DNA of 34,517 nucleotides from an uncultured Oscillospiraceae bacterium (GCA_934539585.1 CAKTCT010000027.1:1-34517), one strand, 5' to 3'; shown: positions 1-8,739, numbered from the stretch's first letter. Made by a program: numbers and translations. The notes: generated by a model from the sequence alone, not told the origin.

Positions 1-62
1 GTCATCTGTTTATCCATAATTTCATTATATCACATTTGGCACTATCTCGCTCCTTTTTCTGT

Positions 63-75
63 GCGGTGTTGCCTT
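63..75 (+). repeat. 13-bp word shared in inverted orientation with the right edge
   Basis: TGCGGTGTTGCCT is found here, just before the end of atpD, and in reverse complement at 34441-34453 near the other edge. A 13-mer can recur by chance in 34 kb, so this is weak by itself; its location near both edges is what drew attention. Confidence 0.3.
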
Positions 76-94
76 AGGTTTGCTGACGGGCAGC

Positions 95-739
95 TTATGC
101 TCCCGCAGTTTCTTCTTCCTTGAGCATCTCCTTGACCTTCATCAGCCGGATGACGCTGCTGCGCTCGCTATCCTCCAGCTTCATGGAGATATACCGGATG
201 TTCTTCTTCGTCTCGGGGATCATGACGTGCTCCAGGGCGTTGACCCGGCGGCGGGTCTTTTCGATCTCGTCGGCCAGCATGGCGCAGGTTTTCTCTACCT
301 GGGCCAGCTCGATGAGCTTGGGCATGAGCCCGGCCAGGTCCAGCACCGCGCCGTCCAGCTCCGCCGAGGTGAAGGCAAAGCTGTACGGAAGCTCGCTGAT
401 CTCGCCGCCGCCCTCCCCGGTGAAGGTGGGGACGCTGACGCCCATGATGTTCCGGCTCCCCACTTCCAGGGTGACGCCGGCTCCGGCCTCGGAGAGCAGG
501 GCTTCGCCGATGTCCTCGCTGCCCATCCGGGCGGCTGCAATGGCCACCCGCCGCATGTCGGCAGACAGGGCCGCCTCCACCTCTTTCCGGAGCTCCCGGT
601 TCCGGCGGATGCAGAGCATGAACTGGCGCACCATCTCATCCCGCTTGTCTTTTAGGAGCTTGTGGCCCTTGACGGCGGTTTTCAGGCGCTTTTTCTGCCG
701 GGACAGCTCCATCCGCGTGGGATTGACTCGCGTTGCCAT
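95..739 (-). CDS. atpD: V-type ATP synthase subunit D
   Basis: Central rotor-shaft subunit of the V1 domain; with subunit F it couples ATP hydrolysis or synthesis in the A3B3 head to rotation of the membrane ring. The 214-residue product has the usual family length and the typical N-terminus MATRVNPTRMEL followed by a long Lys/Arg-rich helix, with a second long helix at the C-terminus, as expected for the antiparallel coiled-coil shaft. The start codon lies 6 bases after the stop of subunit B, and its ribosome site (AAGGAG) is inside the last codons of that gene, so the two are translated as a unit. It is the last gene of the operon; no clear terminator is seen in the 94 bases to the window edge. 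Family identity is secure. The symbol follows V-type usage and is not the F-type beta subunit. Confidence 0.95.
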   Translation of the reverse strand: MATRVNPTRMELSRQKKRLKTAVKGHKLLKDKRDEMVRQFMLCIRRNRELRKEVEAALSADMRRVAIAAARMGSEDIGEALLSEAGAGVTLEVGSRNIMGVSVPTFTGEGGGEISELPYSFAFTSAELDGAVLDLAGLMPKLIELAQVEKTCAMLADEIEKTRRRVNALEHVMIPETKKNIRYISMKLEDSERSSVIRLMKVKEMLKEEETAGA

Positions 740-745
740 GGGCCC

Positions 746-2125
746 TTACTCCTTTTCCGTGGGATAGTATTTATCCAGGTACTCGTCCTTGATACGCTTG
801 AGCTCGCTGCGGGGCAGGATGCCCAGGAGCTTCCAACCGATATCCAGGGTCTCCTCGATGCTGCGGTCGGTGTTGTAGCCCTGGGAGACGTACTCCTTCT
901 CAAAGGCGTCGGCGAACTTGGCGTAGAGCTTATCGGTATCCGACAGCGCCGCGTCGCCCAGGATGACGGCCAGGTCCTTTGCTTCCTTACCGCGGGCGTA
1001 GGCGGAGAACAGCTGGTTCATGACGCCGGAGTGGTCCTCCCGGGTCTTGCCCGCGCCGATGCCCTTATCCTTCAGACGGGACAGAGAAGGCAGCACGTCG
1101 ATGGGGGGCACAACGCCCTTCAGGTGCAGCTCCCGGGACAGGATGATCTGGCCCTCGGTGATGTAGCCGGTCAGGTCGGGGATGGGGTGGGTCTTGTCGT
1201 CCTCGGGCATGGTCAGGATGGGAATCTGGGTGATGGAGCCCTTCTTCCCCCGGATGCGTCCGGCCCGCTCGTAAAGGGAGGCCAGGTCGGTATACAGATA
1301 GCCCGGGTAGCCCCGGCGCCCGGGAACCTCTTTCCGGGCGGCGGAGATTTCCCGCAGCGCCTCGGCGTAGTTGGTGATGTCCGTCAGGATGACCAGGACG
1401 TGCATCCCCAGCTCGTAGGCCAGGTACTCGGCGCAGGTAATGGCCATACGGGGGGTGGAAATCCGTTCCACCGCCGGGTCGTTGGCCAGGTTCATGAACA
1501 GCACGGCGCGGTCGATGGCGCCGGTGCGGCGGAAGTCCTTGATAAAGAAGTCGGCTTCCTCAAAGGTGATGCCCATAGCGCCGAAAACCACGGCGAACTT
1601 CTCGTCGGTGCCCCGGACCTTGGCCTGGCGGGCGATCTGGGCCGCCAGCTGGGCGTGGGGCAGGCCGGAGCCGGAGAACACCGGCAGCTTCTGTCCCCGG
1701 ACCAGAGTGTTCAGGCCGTCGATGGCCGAAATGCCGGTCTGGATGAATTCTGCGGGGTAGTCCCGGGCCGCCGGGTTGATGGGCGAGCCGTTGATGTTCA
1801 GGGACTCCTCGGGGATGATCTCCGGGCCGTTGTCAATAGGGCGGCCCATACCGTCGAAGACCCGCCCCAGCATGTCGGGGCTGACCTTCAGCTCGATGCC
1901 GTGGCCCAGGAACCGGGCCTTGGAGTCGGCGATCCGCAGGCCCTGGGCGCTTTCAAACAGCTGCACCATGGCCTTGTCGCCATTGACCTCCAGCACCTTG
2001 CCGACCCGGATGTCTCCGCCGGCTTCCTCAATCTCCACCAGCTCGTCGTACTTGACGCCCTCAACGCCGTCAACCAGCATCAGGGGCCCTACGACCTCGC
2101 GGATGGTCTTATATTCCTTACGCAT
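746..2125 (-). CDS. atpB: V-type ATP synthase subunit B (regulatory/non-catalytic)
   Basis: Non-catalytic nucleotide-site subunit of the A3B3 hexamer of V1. The 459-residue protein shows the beta-barrel N-terminus (KTIREVVGPLMLVDGVEGV), then SGSGLPHAQLAAQIA where catalytic subunits carry a P-loop; the absence of GxxxxGKT marks it as B rather than A. Other family blocks are RISTPRMAITCAEYLAYE and GSITQIPILTMPEDD. Length matches the family (about 460). Its ATG overlaps the end of atpA by 8 bases, a sign of translational coupling, and atpD follows after 6 bases. Certain as to family. Confidence 0.97.
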   Translation of the reverse strand: MRKEYKTIREVVGPLMLVDGVEGVKYDELVEIEEAGGDIRVGKVLEVNGDKAMVQLFESAQGLRIADSKARFLGHGIELKVSPDMLGRVFDGMGRPIDNGPEIIPEESLNINGSPINPAARDYPAEFIQTGISAIDGLNTLVRGQKLPVFSGSGLPHAQLAAQIARQAKVRGTDEKFAVVFGAMGITFEEADFFIKDFRRTGAIDRAVLFMNLANDPAVERISTPRMAITCAEYLAYELGMHVLVILTDITNYAEALREISAARKEVPGRRGYPGYLYTDLASLYERAGRIRGKKGSITQIPILTMPEDDKTHPIPDLTGYITEGQIILSRELHLKGVVPPIDVLPSLSRLKDKGIGAGKTREDHSGVMNQLFSAYARGKEAKDLAVILGDAALSDTDKLYAKFADAFEKEYVSQGYNTDRSIEETLDIGWKLLGILPRSELKRIKDEYLDKYYPTEKE

Positions 2126-3920
2126 GGTCCCGATCCTCCTCCATCAACGCTGCATACTCATCCTCCAGCTCCTTGGAGATGGCGGCGAACCGGCTGTCCC
2201 ACTGGTCCTCGGGGACCCGTTTCATACGGCCGATCTGCTCCAGGACCGGCAGCTTCATCACGGCCTCGAAGGGAACCTCGGCGGCCACCGCTTCCTCGCC
2301 CTTGTGGTACCATTCCAGAATCAGGTGGAGCATCCCGTACTGCTTGGTGGGAGAGGTGTAGGTGTCCACATCGTCGAAGGCGATCTGGTGCAGATAGTCC
2401 TCGCGGATGGACCGGGCCGCTTCCAGGGTCATCCGGTCTTTGACAGCCAGGGCGTCCACGCCTACCAGCCGGACCACTTCCTGGAGCTCGGCCTCCTCCT
2501 GGAGGATCCGCCGGGTCTCCGCAACCTGGGTGGACCAGCCGGCAGCCACGTTCTGGTCGAAGTATTCTGCCATGGACTCGCTGTACAGGGAGTAGCTGGT
2601 CAGCCAGTCGATGGCCGGGAAGTGCCGCTTATAGGCCAGGTCCGCAGACAGACCCCAGAAGACCTTGACGATCCGCAGGGTGGCCTGGGAGACCGGCTCG
2701 GAGGTATCGCCGCCGGGAGGCGACACGGCGCCGATGGCCGAGACCGCGCCGTAGCGCTCCTCAGAGCCGATGCACCGGACGAAGCCCGCCCGTTCGTAGA
2801 ATTCCGCCAGACGGGAGCCCAGATAGGCGGGGTAGCCTTCCTCGCCGGGCATTTCCTCCAGACGGCCGGACATTTCCCGCAGCGCCTCGGCCCAGCGGGA
2901 GGTGGAGTCGGCCATGATGGCCACCCGGTAGCCCATATCCCGGAAGTATTCCGCGATGGTGATGCCGGTGTAGATGGACGCTTCCCGGGCCGCAACGGGC
3001 ATGTCGGAGGTGTTGGCGATGAGCACCGTCCGCTTCATCAGGGAAAGGCCGGTCCGGGGGTCATGAAGCTCCGGGAACTCCCGGAGCACGTCGGTCATCT
3101 CGTTGCCGCGCTCGCCGCAGCCCACGTAGACGATGATGTCGGCGTCGGCCCACTTGGCCAGCTGGTGCTGGACCACGGTCTTGCCGGAGCCGAAGGGCCC
3201 GGGGATGGCCGCGATGCCGCCCTTGGCGATGGGGAACAAGGTGTCGATGACCCGCTGACCCGTGACCATGGGCTCGCCAGGGGCGATCTTCTCCGCCGTG
3301 GGACGGCGGCGGCGCACCGGCCACCGCTGGAGCATGGAGACGTCCACCACAGAGCCGTCGTCCTTCTTCACACGGGCGATGGGCTCGGTGATGGTGGCTT
3401 CGCCTTCAAAAATCCACTCCACGGTTCCGGAGAGCCGGGGGGGCATCATGATCTTATGTTCCACAGCCGGGGTCTCCTGGACCGTGCCCAGGACGTCGCC
3501 GCCGATGAGCTTGTCGCCCACCCTGGCCACAGGGGCGAAGGCCCATTTCTTCTCCCGGTCCAGCTTGGGGACCTCGATTCCCCGGGTGATCCGGTCGCCG
3601 GCCTGGTCGTAGATCACGTTCAGGGGGCGCTGGATGCCGTCAAAAATGCTTTCGATGAGTCCGGGAGCCAGCTCCACGGACAGGGGCTCGCCGGTGCTGT
3701 AAACCGGTTCGCCGGGGCCTAAGCCCGCTGTTTCCTCGTAGACCTGGATGGAAGCCTTGTCGCCCCGGAGCTCAATGACCTCGCCGATGAGGCGCTTTTC
3801 ACTGACCCGGACCACGTCGAACATCTCCACGTCCGACATGCCGGTGGCGACGATCAGGGGGCCTGCCACCTTGAGGATGGTCCCGCAGCGGACTTCGCCG
3901 GTCGTATTGGGATTTCCCAT
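2118..3920 (-). CDS. atpA: V-type ATP synthase catalytic subunit A
   Basis: Catalytic subunit of V1, binding and hydrolysing or making ATP at the A/B interfaces. With the start chosen here it is 600 residues, close to the usual 585-600. Walker A is GPFGSGKT at residues 241-248, and the catalytic-glutamate motif GERGNE follows near 269-274; the non-homologous insert typical of A subunits lies before the P-loop. The open frame continues 36 codons further upstream, but that stretch (rich in Arg and Ser) is unlike the family; the ATG at 3920 is preceded by GGAGGG and starts MGNPNTTGEVRCG, which fits the beta-barrel domain. It sits 49 bases after atpF and overlaps atpB by 8 bases. Confidence 0.97.
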   Translation of the reverse strand: MGNPNTTGEVRCGTILKVAGPLIVATGMSDVEMFDVVRVSEKRLIGEVIELRGDKASIQVYEETAGLGPGEPVYSTGEPLSVELAPGLIESIFDGIQRPLNVIYDQAGDRITRGIEVPKLDREKKWAFAPVARVGDKLIGGDVLGTVQETPAVEHKIMMPPRLSGTVEWIFEGEATITEPIARVKKDDGSVVDVSMLQRWPVRRRRPTAEKIAPGEPMVTGQRVIDTLFPIAKGGIAAIPGPFGSGKTVVQHQLAKWADADIIVYVGCGERGNEMTDVLREFPELHDPRTGLSLMKRTVLIANTSDMPVAAREASIYTGITIAEYFRDMGYRVAIMADSTSRWAEALREMSGRLEEMPGEEGYPAYLGSRLAEFYERAGFVRCIGSEERYGAVSAIGAVSPPGGDTSEPVSQATLRIVKVFWGLSADLAYKRHFPAIDWLTSYSLYSESMAEYFDQNVAAGWSTQVAETRRILQEEAELQEVVRLVGVDALAVKDRMTLEAARSIREDYLHQIAFDDVDTYTSPTKQYGMLHLILEWYHKGEEAVAAEVPFEAVMKLPVLEQIGRMKRVPEDQWDSRFAAISKELEDEYAALMEEDRDHA

Positions 3921-3969
3921 ACCCTTATCGGTTCCCTCCGAAAGCGGCGGGAACCTCCTCCTTTTCACG

Positions 3970-4296
3970 TTATTGCAGATCCATGCCCACTGCCTTGTAG
4001 ATGTTCTGCTGGATCTGCTCCATCCCAAAGCCCTGGGAGCCGCGGCTTCCGGGGATGGGGATGATGGCGGGGAAGGTCCGGGACTGATACCGGGCCAGCT
4101 CCTCCGGGACCAGCCTGGCCAGCTCCTCGGTGAGGTAGATCACCGAACAGCCCGCCTTCGCCAGCCGGTGGATGGCCTTGGCCGTATCCTCCGCCGTCTC
4201 CGCCGCAATGGTCTGGACGCCCAGGACGCGGAATAGCATGATGGACTCCCGGTCGCCGATGACCGCCAGGGTCCCTTTGGCTGCTTCGCTGCTCAT
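3970..4296 (-). CDS. atpF: V-type ATP synthase subunit F
   Basis: Small Rossmann-like subunit that binds the central shaft (with D) at the base of V1. The 108-residue product contains the hallmark LAVIGDRESIMLFRVLGV near the N-terminus and a C-terminal helix. I chose the ATG at 4296 because AAGGAGG lies six bases before it; the longer frame begins at a GTG at 4314 that would bury this ribosome site inside the gene. It lies between subunits C (45 bases upstream) and A (49 bases downstream), the usual place. It is not the F-type b subunit that shares the symbol atpF. Confidence 0.92.
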   Translation of the reverse strand: MSSEAAKGTLAVIGDRESIMLFRVLGVQTIAAETAEDTAKAIHRLAKAGCSVIYLTEELARLVPEELARYQSRTFPAIIPIPGSRGSQGFGMEQIQQNIYKAVGMDLQ

Positions 4297-4341
4297 AAAC
4301 GTCCTCCTTCCCACAACAAACGGTATAAACCGATGTAGATA

Positions 4342-5265
4342 TTACATTTTCTCCGCAAACAGCACCCGGAGCTGCCGGGCTTCGGTCTCCCGCTGCATCA
4401 GGTAGCAGACGATGGGGCCGATGCTGAAGGCCGAGTCGTCGCCGTTCTTCAGAAGGGCGATGCGCTCCTCGGTGAAGCGCTGCTCCGCCTGGGTGATGTC
4501 GCCGCTCTGGAGGTAGTCCCCCAGGACCCGGTCGATGGCGGAGGCGTTCTCCCCCTTGGCCAGAGCCGCGGAAAGACCCTCCGCCGGAACGGTCAGCGCC
4601 GCCGGGAAGGTCTCCGCCGGAATGGTCCCGCCGGGAAGCAGCACCGTTTCCAGCTTTTCGCCGTCCCAGTGGAGCCGGACGGCCCGGAGGGTGCTCACCA
4701 CATTGGTGAAGTCCACCTGGGCCTCAAAATACCGGCTGAGCAGCGGATTTTTCTTCTTCTTCAAAACCTGCCGGATGTGCTCGAAAACCGCCCGGTCCAC
4801 CGCCGCGCTGAAGCGGAGGAGGTCCGGGTACTCCTTTTCCAGCACCGCCCCGAAAGCCGGGGGGAGCATGGAGTACTCGCCGTTTTCGATGCAGATCCGC
4901 AAAAGCTCCGGGGAGATGGTCCCCCCGTCCACCAGCAGCCGGGACACGTCCTGGCCCAATACCCTGCCCTTATAGATGGCCTTGATATTGTGGGCGTCGG
5001 TGGGGAGCAGGAACAGGTCCGTCCAGGCCGGCTCCGGGGAAAGCTCCGCAATGACGCGGTGGGTCTCCTCCGTTTCCGCCCGAATCAGCTGCTCCGGATC
5101 CGCTTTTGCGCCGGGCTTTCCGCCGCCGTAGCCGCTTTCGGCCAGAAGGCGTGCGGCGTCCTCCCGGCTGGCCTCCCGCAGGCGCACCCACTTGCCGGAA
5201 TCCAGCAGCCGGGTCTCCAGAACCTTGATGCGCCCGACCGCAAAGGGATAACTCACTTGCGCCAT
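4342..5265 (-). CDS. atpC: V-type ATP synthase subunit C (AC39/d-type)
   Basis: Funnel-shaped socket subunit linking the central shaft to the K ring. The 307-residue protein is all-helical by composition and shows family features: the N-terminal YPFAVGRIKVLETRLLD, the conserved HNIKAIYKGR around residue 93-102, and repeats of the three-domain fold such as NPLLSRYFEAQVDFTN. Length is slightly under the usual 320-350, but nothing obvious is missing. The start at 5265 has only a weak ribosome site (AAAGGG, about ten bases away). It follows atpE by 36 bases and precedes atpF by 45 bases. Confidence 0.92.
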   Translation of the reverse strand: MAQVSYPFAVGRIKVLETRLLDSGKWVRLREASREDAARLLAESGYGGGKPGAKADPEQLIRAETEETHRVIAELSPEPAWTDLFLLPTDAHNIKAIYKGRVLGQDVSRLLVDGGTISPELLRICIENGEYSMLPPAFGAVLEKEYPDLLRFSAAVDRAVFEHIRQVLKKKKNPLLSRYFEAQVDFTNVVSTLRAVRLHWDGEKLETVLLPGGTIPAETFPAALTVPAEGLSAALAKGENASAIDRVLGDYLQSGDITQAEQRFTEERIALLKNGDDSAFSIGPIVCYLMQRETEARQLRVLFAEKM

Positions 5266-5301
5266 ACCTGCAAAACCCTTTCTTTCACCAATTTCCGGCC
5301 C

Positions 5302-5898
5302 TTACTTGTAGAGGATGTGGTAGATTTCCCGCTCGCAGTCCTCCCGGACCAGGGAAAGCAGCATCTCAAAGGAGCCGTTGACGTCGTATTTCTCGCCGGA
5401 CAGCAGCACGCCGCCCCGGATCTTCGCCGGGGTCTCCGACAGGGTCAGCCCGCCGGGGAGGCCCTTGGCCTCCAGGGCTTTGTTCAGCCGGTCCAGCAGG
5501 AACTGACGGTAACGGGGCATGTCCTCCGCCGGGACCGACAGGACCTCCCGGCCAGTTTCGGCGGATTCTAAGACGATGTGCTGGATCAGGGCCGCCCACC
5601 GGTCCTCCGGCAGAGCGGCCAGCTGGTCCAGGGCCTGGGAAAAGGCTTTGTCCAGGACCTCCCGGCGGGAGGCCAGGGTGTTTTTCCGGGTTTCCAGACC
5701 AGCCATGAGCCGTTCGCGGCGTTCCACGTCTGCCGCGGAGGCTTTGGCGCTGCGGAGAATCTCCTCCGCTTCGGCGGAGGCGGCGTCGGTGATCTGCTTT
5801 GCGGCAGCCGCGGCGCGGTCTTCGCCCTGTTTCCGGATGGAAGCGGCTTCCTCCGCCGCGTTCTTCCGGATCTTCTCAATAATCGCTTCTGCTCCCAA
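5302..5898 (-). CDS. atpE: V-type ATP synthase subunit E (peripheral stalk)
   Basis: Peripheral stalk subunit that pairs with the H/G-type subunit and ties V1 to subunit I. The 198-residue product has a long charged N-terminal helix rich in Ala, Glu, Lys and Arg (EKIRKNAAEEAASIRKQGE), the coiled-coil half of the stalk, followed by a globular C-terminal domain containing IRGGVLLSGEKYDVN, which resembles the E-subunit signature GGVxLxxxxG. It lies 30 bases after atpK and 36 before atpC. Sequence divergence in this family is high, but operon position and architecture make the call firm. Confidence 0.9.
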   Translation of the reverse strand: MGAEAIIEKIRKNAAEEAASIRKQGEDRAAAAAKQITDAASAEAEEILRSAKASAADVERRERLMAGLETRKNTLASRREVLDKAFSQALDQLAALPEDRWAALIQHIVLESAETGREVLSVPAEDMPRYRQFLLDRLNKALEAKGLPGGLTLSETPAKIRGGVLLSGEKYDVNGSFEMLLSLVREDCEREIYHILYK

Positions 5899-5928
5899 GG
5901 GAACTCCTCGCTTTCTGCAAACGCTGTG

Positions 5929-6405
5929 TTACACCGGGATGCCGACAAAGACCAGCAGGACGGAGACCAGCAGGGCCAGAATGGCGTAGGTCTCGACCAG
6001 AGCGGTCATGGTGATGCCCTTGGCGGAAGCGTCGGGCTGCTTGGCGGTCATGTGGATGGCAGCCACGGCGGCTTTGCCCTGGCTGATGGCGGAGAGCAGG
6101 CCCACGATGGCCATGGGCAGCGCGGCCACGAAGAAGGCCCAGCCCTGGTGAGCGGACAGCGCCACGGGGCTGCCGCTGAGAAGGCCGGTGCGGACCATGA
6201 TCAGAACGGCGGTCAGGAAGCCGTAGATGCCCTGGGTGCCGGGAAGGGCCTGGAGCACCAGGAGCTTACCGAAAAGCTCGGGCTTTTCCGAGACGACGCC
6301 GGCAGCGGCCTGGCCGCCGATCTGAACGCCGTATGCGGAGCCGATGCCGGGGAGAACCGCGGCGAGAAACGCGCCGATAATCGCAATTACGAGACCTGTT
6401 GTCAT
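5929..6405 (-). CDS. atpK: V-type ATP synthase subunit K (rotor ring proteolipid), Na+-site residues present
   Basis: Membrane ring subunit that carries the transported ion. The 158-residue protein is a duplicated hairpin with four membrane helices and the glycine-rich GIGSAYGVQIGGQAAAG in helix 1. Compared with the E. hirae NtpK sodium site (Leu61, Thr64, Gln65, Gln110, Glu139), this protein has L54-P-G-T57-Q58, Gln109 in SAISQGK and Glu138 in ALVETYAIL; I therefore infer Na+ specificity. The start at 6405 was chosen because AAGGAGG precedes it and the extra 16 upstream codons do not fit the family. There is one base between the stop of atpI and this ATG, so coupling is likely. Confidence 0.96.
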   Translation of the reverse strand: MTTGLVIAIIGAFLAAVLPGIGSAYGVQIGGQAAAGVVSEKPELFGKLLVLQALPGTQGIYGFLTAVLIMVRTGLLSGSPVALSAHQGWAFFVAALPMAIVGLLSAISQGKAAVAAIHMTAKQPDASAKGITMTALVETYAILALLVSVLLVFVGIPV

Positions 6406-6406
6406 G

Positions 6407-8281
6407 TTAGTTTCCTCCTTGATTTGTATCGTTTTGGTCGACGACCTCCACATAGCGGGGATCGACTTTCAAAGGACGGAAGGCGTAGCCGCCGCCCTCA
6501 TAAAACTTGTTGAAGAACTCGATGTACTGGAGCCGGCTGTCATGGACGTAAGCCGACAGCAGTCCCATGGCCAGGTTGAACACGTGGCCCACGGCATAGA
6601 TCAGCAGGGAGAAGATGAAGCCGATCACCGAACCCTGAATCATTCCGGCCAGCAGGTTCATGACCATGCCCACGACGCCGGTGGCTAATGACAGGGCCAG
6701 GATCCGGGAGTAGGACAGGATGTCGCTCATGTAGCCGGTGATGTTGTAGAGGCCGCCGAAGCCGCCTACCACCTTGCCGACAATGCCCTTCTTGGCACGG
6801 CCCGCGGTAAGCAGGATGATGGCCGCGCCCGCAATGGCCAGGACCATTCCCACCGTCCGGGCGGGCTCTAAGAACAGCAGGCCCAGTCCGGTGATGAGGA
6901 TCATCCAGCTCAGCTGGTCGAAAACGCCGTCCCAGAAGTGTCCGGCTTTGGCGTCCTCCACCATTTTCATGATCATGCCGGTGAAGATGTGGAGCACGCC
7001 GATGATCATGCAGAACACCAGCATCCCCATGGGGTTGTCCAGGGGAGCAAAGAGAATGGGGTGCCACGTCTCGCCGAAGTAGCTTCCGAAGATGATCCCC
7101 CAGAAGATGGTGGTGAAGCTGGAATAAAAGAGGACGTTGACCAGCTTGGCCATATCCCCCCGGGGCTTCATCAGCTTCTTGAATCCCCAGATACCGACGA
7201 GCATCATCAGGCCGTAGCCCGCGTCGCCCATCATCAGGCCGAAGATCAGCCAGTACCAGGGGCCCATGACCGGGTTGGGGTCCATCTCGCCGTTGCTGGG
7301 GCGGGAGAACATATCCGTAATGGTCTCAAACTGGGAGATAAAGCGGTTGTTCTGGGTAACGGTGGGAGGCGTTTCCCCCTCCTCCGGGTCCCGGAAGGAC
7401 AGCTCGTAGCAGTCCGTGACCCTGGCCACCGCCTTTTCCACCCTGGAAGTCCGGTCGCTGCGGACCCAGCCCTCCAGGAACACCGTTTCCACGGTCTCGC
7501 CGAAGGGGGCGTCCTCCCGGGCCTCCTTGGCCTCCTGCTGGTCCCGGAGGATTTCCAGGTCGGTCTTCCGGTCGGAAAGCACGGTGAGCTCCCGGGCAAT
7601 GGCCTCCCGGCGGTCCTGCTTTTCCTTGCGCCTGGCGCGGTAGTCCTCGCAGAGGTCCTTGGGAAGTCCCCGGCCTCCGGGGGGAGCCGCCTCGGAAAAT
7701 CCTGCGGCGGAAACCGCCTTCAGGACCTCGCCTTCCTCGGAAAGATAGGTGTAGAGCAGCGCCGCCGTTCCCTGGGGACCGTTGTCCAGCAGCTGTAAAA
7801 AGCCGCCGGCTTCCTCCGCCGCCTGAACGGCCTCCGGAGCCCGGAGACGGTCCACATAGCCGCTGTGGACGCCGGAGGACCGGGTGGCCCGGATTTCCTC
7901 CATGGGGACGTCCATGGGCAGCCAGGGCAGCAGGTCCTGGATTTTGGCGTCCAGCCCGGCGATGTCGGCGGCCGCGGCCTGATCCTCGGCGTGGAGGGCT
8001 TCGATTTTCTCCAGAAGCTCCCGCGCCTCCTGATTTTCCGCCGCGAAGTCCGCGTAGTCCACCTCCGGACGGGGGGCGAAGGGACTCTGCTTCTTCTGAT
8101 ACTGCTCGACGACCTTCAGCGCCTGCTCCGCCCGGGCGGCTTCCTGGCTGGCGGTCTCCGGGAAGGGGTTCCCCTCCGCGTCCACCGGCATCACCTCGCC
8201 GACCCGCTGCAAAGCCTGGGCCAGGGCATCCTTATCTTCCCTGAGAGCAACGAGGAGCACCTTTTTCATAGGGACAATCAT
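6407..8281 (-). CDS. atpI: V-type ATP synthase subunit I (stator a-subunit)
   Basis: Membrane stator that forms the ion half-channels and anchors the peripheral stalks. The 624-residue protein has a soluble N-terminal half (about residues 1-330, with long charged coiled-coil stretches) and a C-terminal half with about seven or eight membrane helices, the normal two-part design. The conserved arginine that releases the ion from the ring is visible in ILSYSRILALSLA at about residue 526. Its ATG overlaps the stop of the upstream H-type gene in an ATGA arrangement; an in-frame ATG four codons later is an alternative start. One base separates it from atpK. Confidence 0.95.
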   Translation of the reverse strand: MIVPMKKVLLVALREDKDALAQALQRVGEVMPVDAEGNPFPETASQEAARAEQALKVVEQYQKKQSPFAPRPEVDYADFAAENQEARELLEKIEALHAEDQAAAADIAGLDAKIQDLLPWLPMDVPMEEIRATRSSGVHSGYVDRLRAPEAVQAAEEAGGFLQLLDNGPQGTAALLYTYLSEEGEVLKAVSAAGFSEAAPPGGRGLPKDLCEDYRARRKEKQDRREAIARELTVLSDRKTDLEILRDQQEAKEAREDAPFGETVETVFLEGWVRSDRTSRVEKAVARVTDCYELSFRDPEEGETPPTVTQNNRFISQFETITDMFSRPSNGEMDPNPVMGPWYWLIFGLMMGDAGYGLMMLVGIWGFKKLMKPRGDMAKLVNVLFYSSFTTIFWGIIFGSYFGETWHPILFAPLDNPMGMLVFCMIIGVLHIFTGMIMKMVEDAKAGHFWDGVFDQLSWMILITGLGLLFLEPARTVGMVLAIAGAAIILLTAGRAKKGIVGKVVGGFGGLYNITGYMSDILSYSRILALSLATGVVGMVMNLLAGMIQGSVIGFIFSLLIYAVGHVFNLAMGLLSAYVHDSRLQYIEFFNKFYEGGGYAFRPLKVDPRYVEVVDQNDTNQGGN

Positions 8282-8586
8282 TGCTTCTCAATCCTTTCCA
8301 CGATAAAAGAGACCGCCTGGGCGAGGTTTTCCTCCGCCGACCGGGCCGCGGCTTCGTCGGCCTTCCGGCTCTGGTCCACGGCGTCCCGAATCTCCCCGGC
8401 CAGCCGGGAACGGGTCTCCGCCAGCAGGGCGTCGGCCTCCTTCCGGGCGTTGTCCCGGATGTCCCGGGCCTTTTCCCGGGCGTCCTCCTGGGCCTTGGCC
8501 ACGGTCTCCCGGGCCTGCTGGGCCGCCCCGGTTTTCTTCTGCTGGGCGACGGCCTCGGCCTCTTTTATGGTATCCAACACAGACAT
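8278..8586 (-). CDS. V-type ATP synthase subunit H/G (peripheral stalk, NtpF/AhaH-like)
   Basis: First gene of the ATPase operon. The 102-residue product is almost entirely a charged, alanine-rich helix (KEAEAVAQQKKTGAAQQ, then repeated Arg/Glu/Ala stretches) with no membrane segment, as expected for the peripheral stalk partner of subunit E. The family is too low in complexity to be assigned from sequence alone; position directly before atpI, with an ATGA overlap, is what fixes the call. The start has AAAGGCGG eight bases upstream. The same gene is called ntpF in Enterococcus and ahaH or atpH elsewhere. Confidence 0.88.
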   Translation of the reverse strand: MSVLDTIKEAEAVAQQKKTGAAQQARETVAKAQEDAREKARDIRDNARKEADALLAETRSRLAGEIRDAVDQSRKADEAAARSAEENLAQAVSFIVERIEKQ

Positions 8587-8619
8587 GGATTCACCGCCTT
8601 TTTATTGGATTTGTGCGAT

Positions 8620-8645
8620 TCCCGCAGAGGACAATTCTTGCGGGA
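8620..8645 (-). other. Stem-loop at the predicted 5' end of the V-ATPase mRNA
   Basis: A 7-bp stem (TCCCGCA / TGCGGGA) with a 12-base loop begins within a few bases of the transcription start predicted from the promoter at 8654-8682. A stem-loop at the extreme 5' end can shield a transcript from 5'-dependent decay; whether it does so here is inference. Confidence 0.4.
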
Positions 8646-8653
8646 TTGCTTTC

Positions 8654-8682
8654 ATTGTATCAAATCTCGAACCGGAAATCAA
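8654..8682 (-). promoter_or_regulatory. Predicted sigma-A promoter of the V-ATPase operon
   Basis: On the minus strand, TTGATT (8677-8682) and TACAAT (8654-8659) are separated by exactly 17 bases. The predicted transcription start is near 8647, giving a leader of about 60 bases before the first gene. No other equally good site was found between the operon and the regulator gene beside it. Confidence 0.65.
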
Positions 8683-8739
8683 TGGACATTCCCCAACGTT
8701 TGTCCGAAATTTTCCAGGTTCCTGCAAGGGAGCGCGGCG

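Noticed and set aside
662..2443. Long plus-strand frames opposite the V-ATPase genes (also 1776-3722)
   Set aside because: They are antisense to highly conserved ATPase genes, contain no known domain and result from the high GC content at third codon positions.
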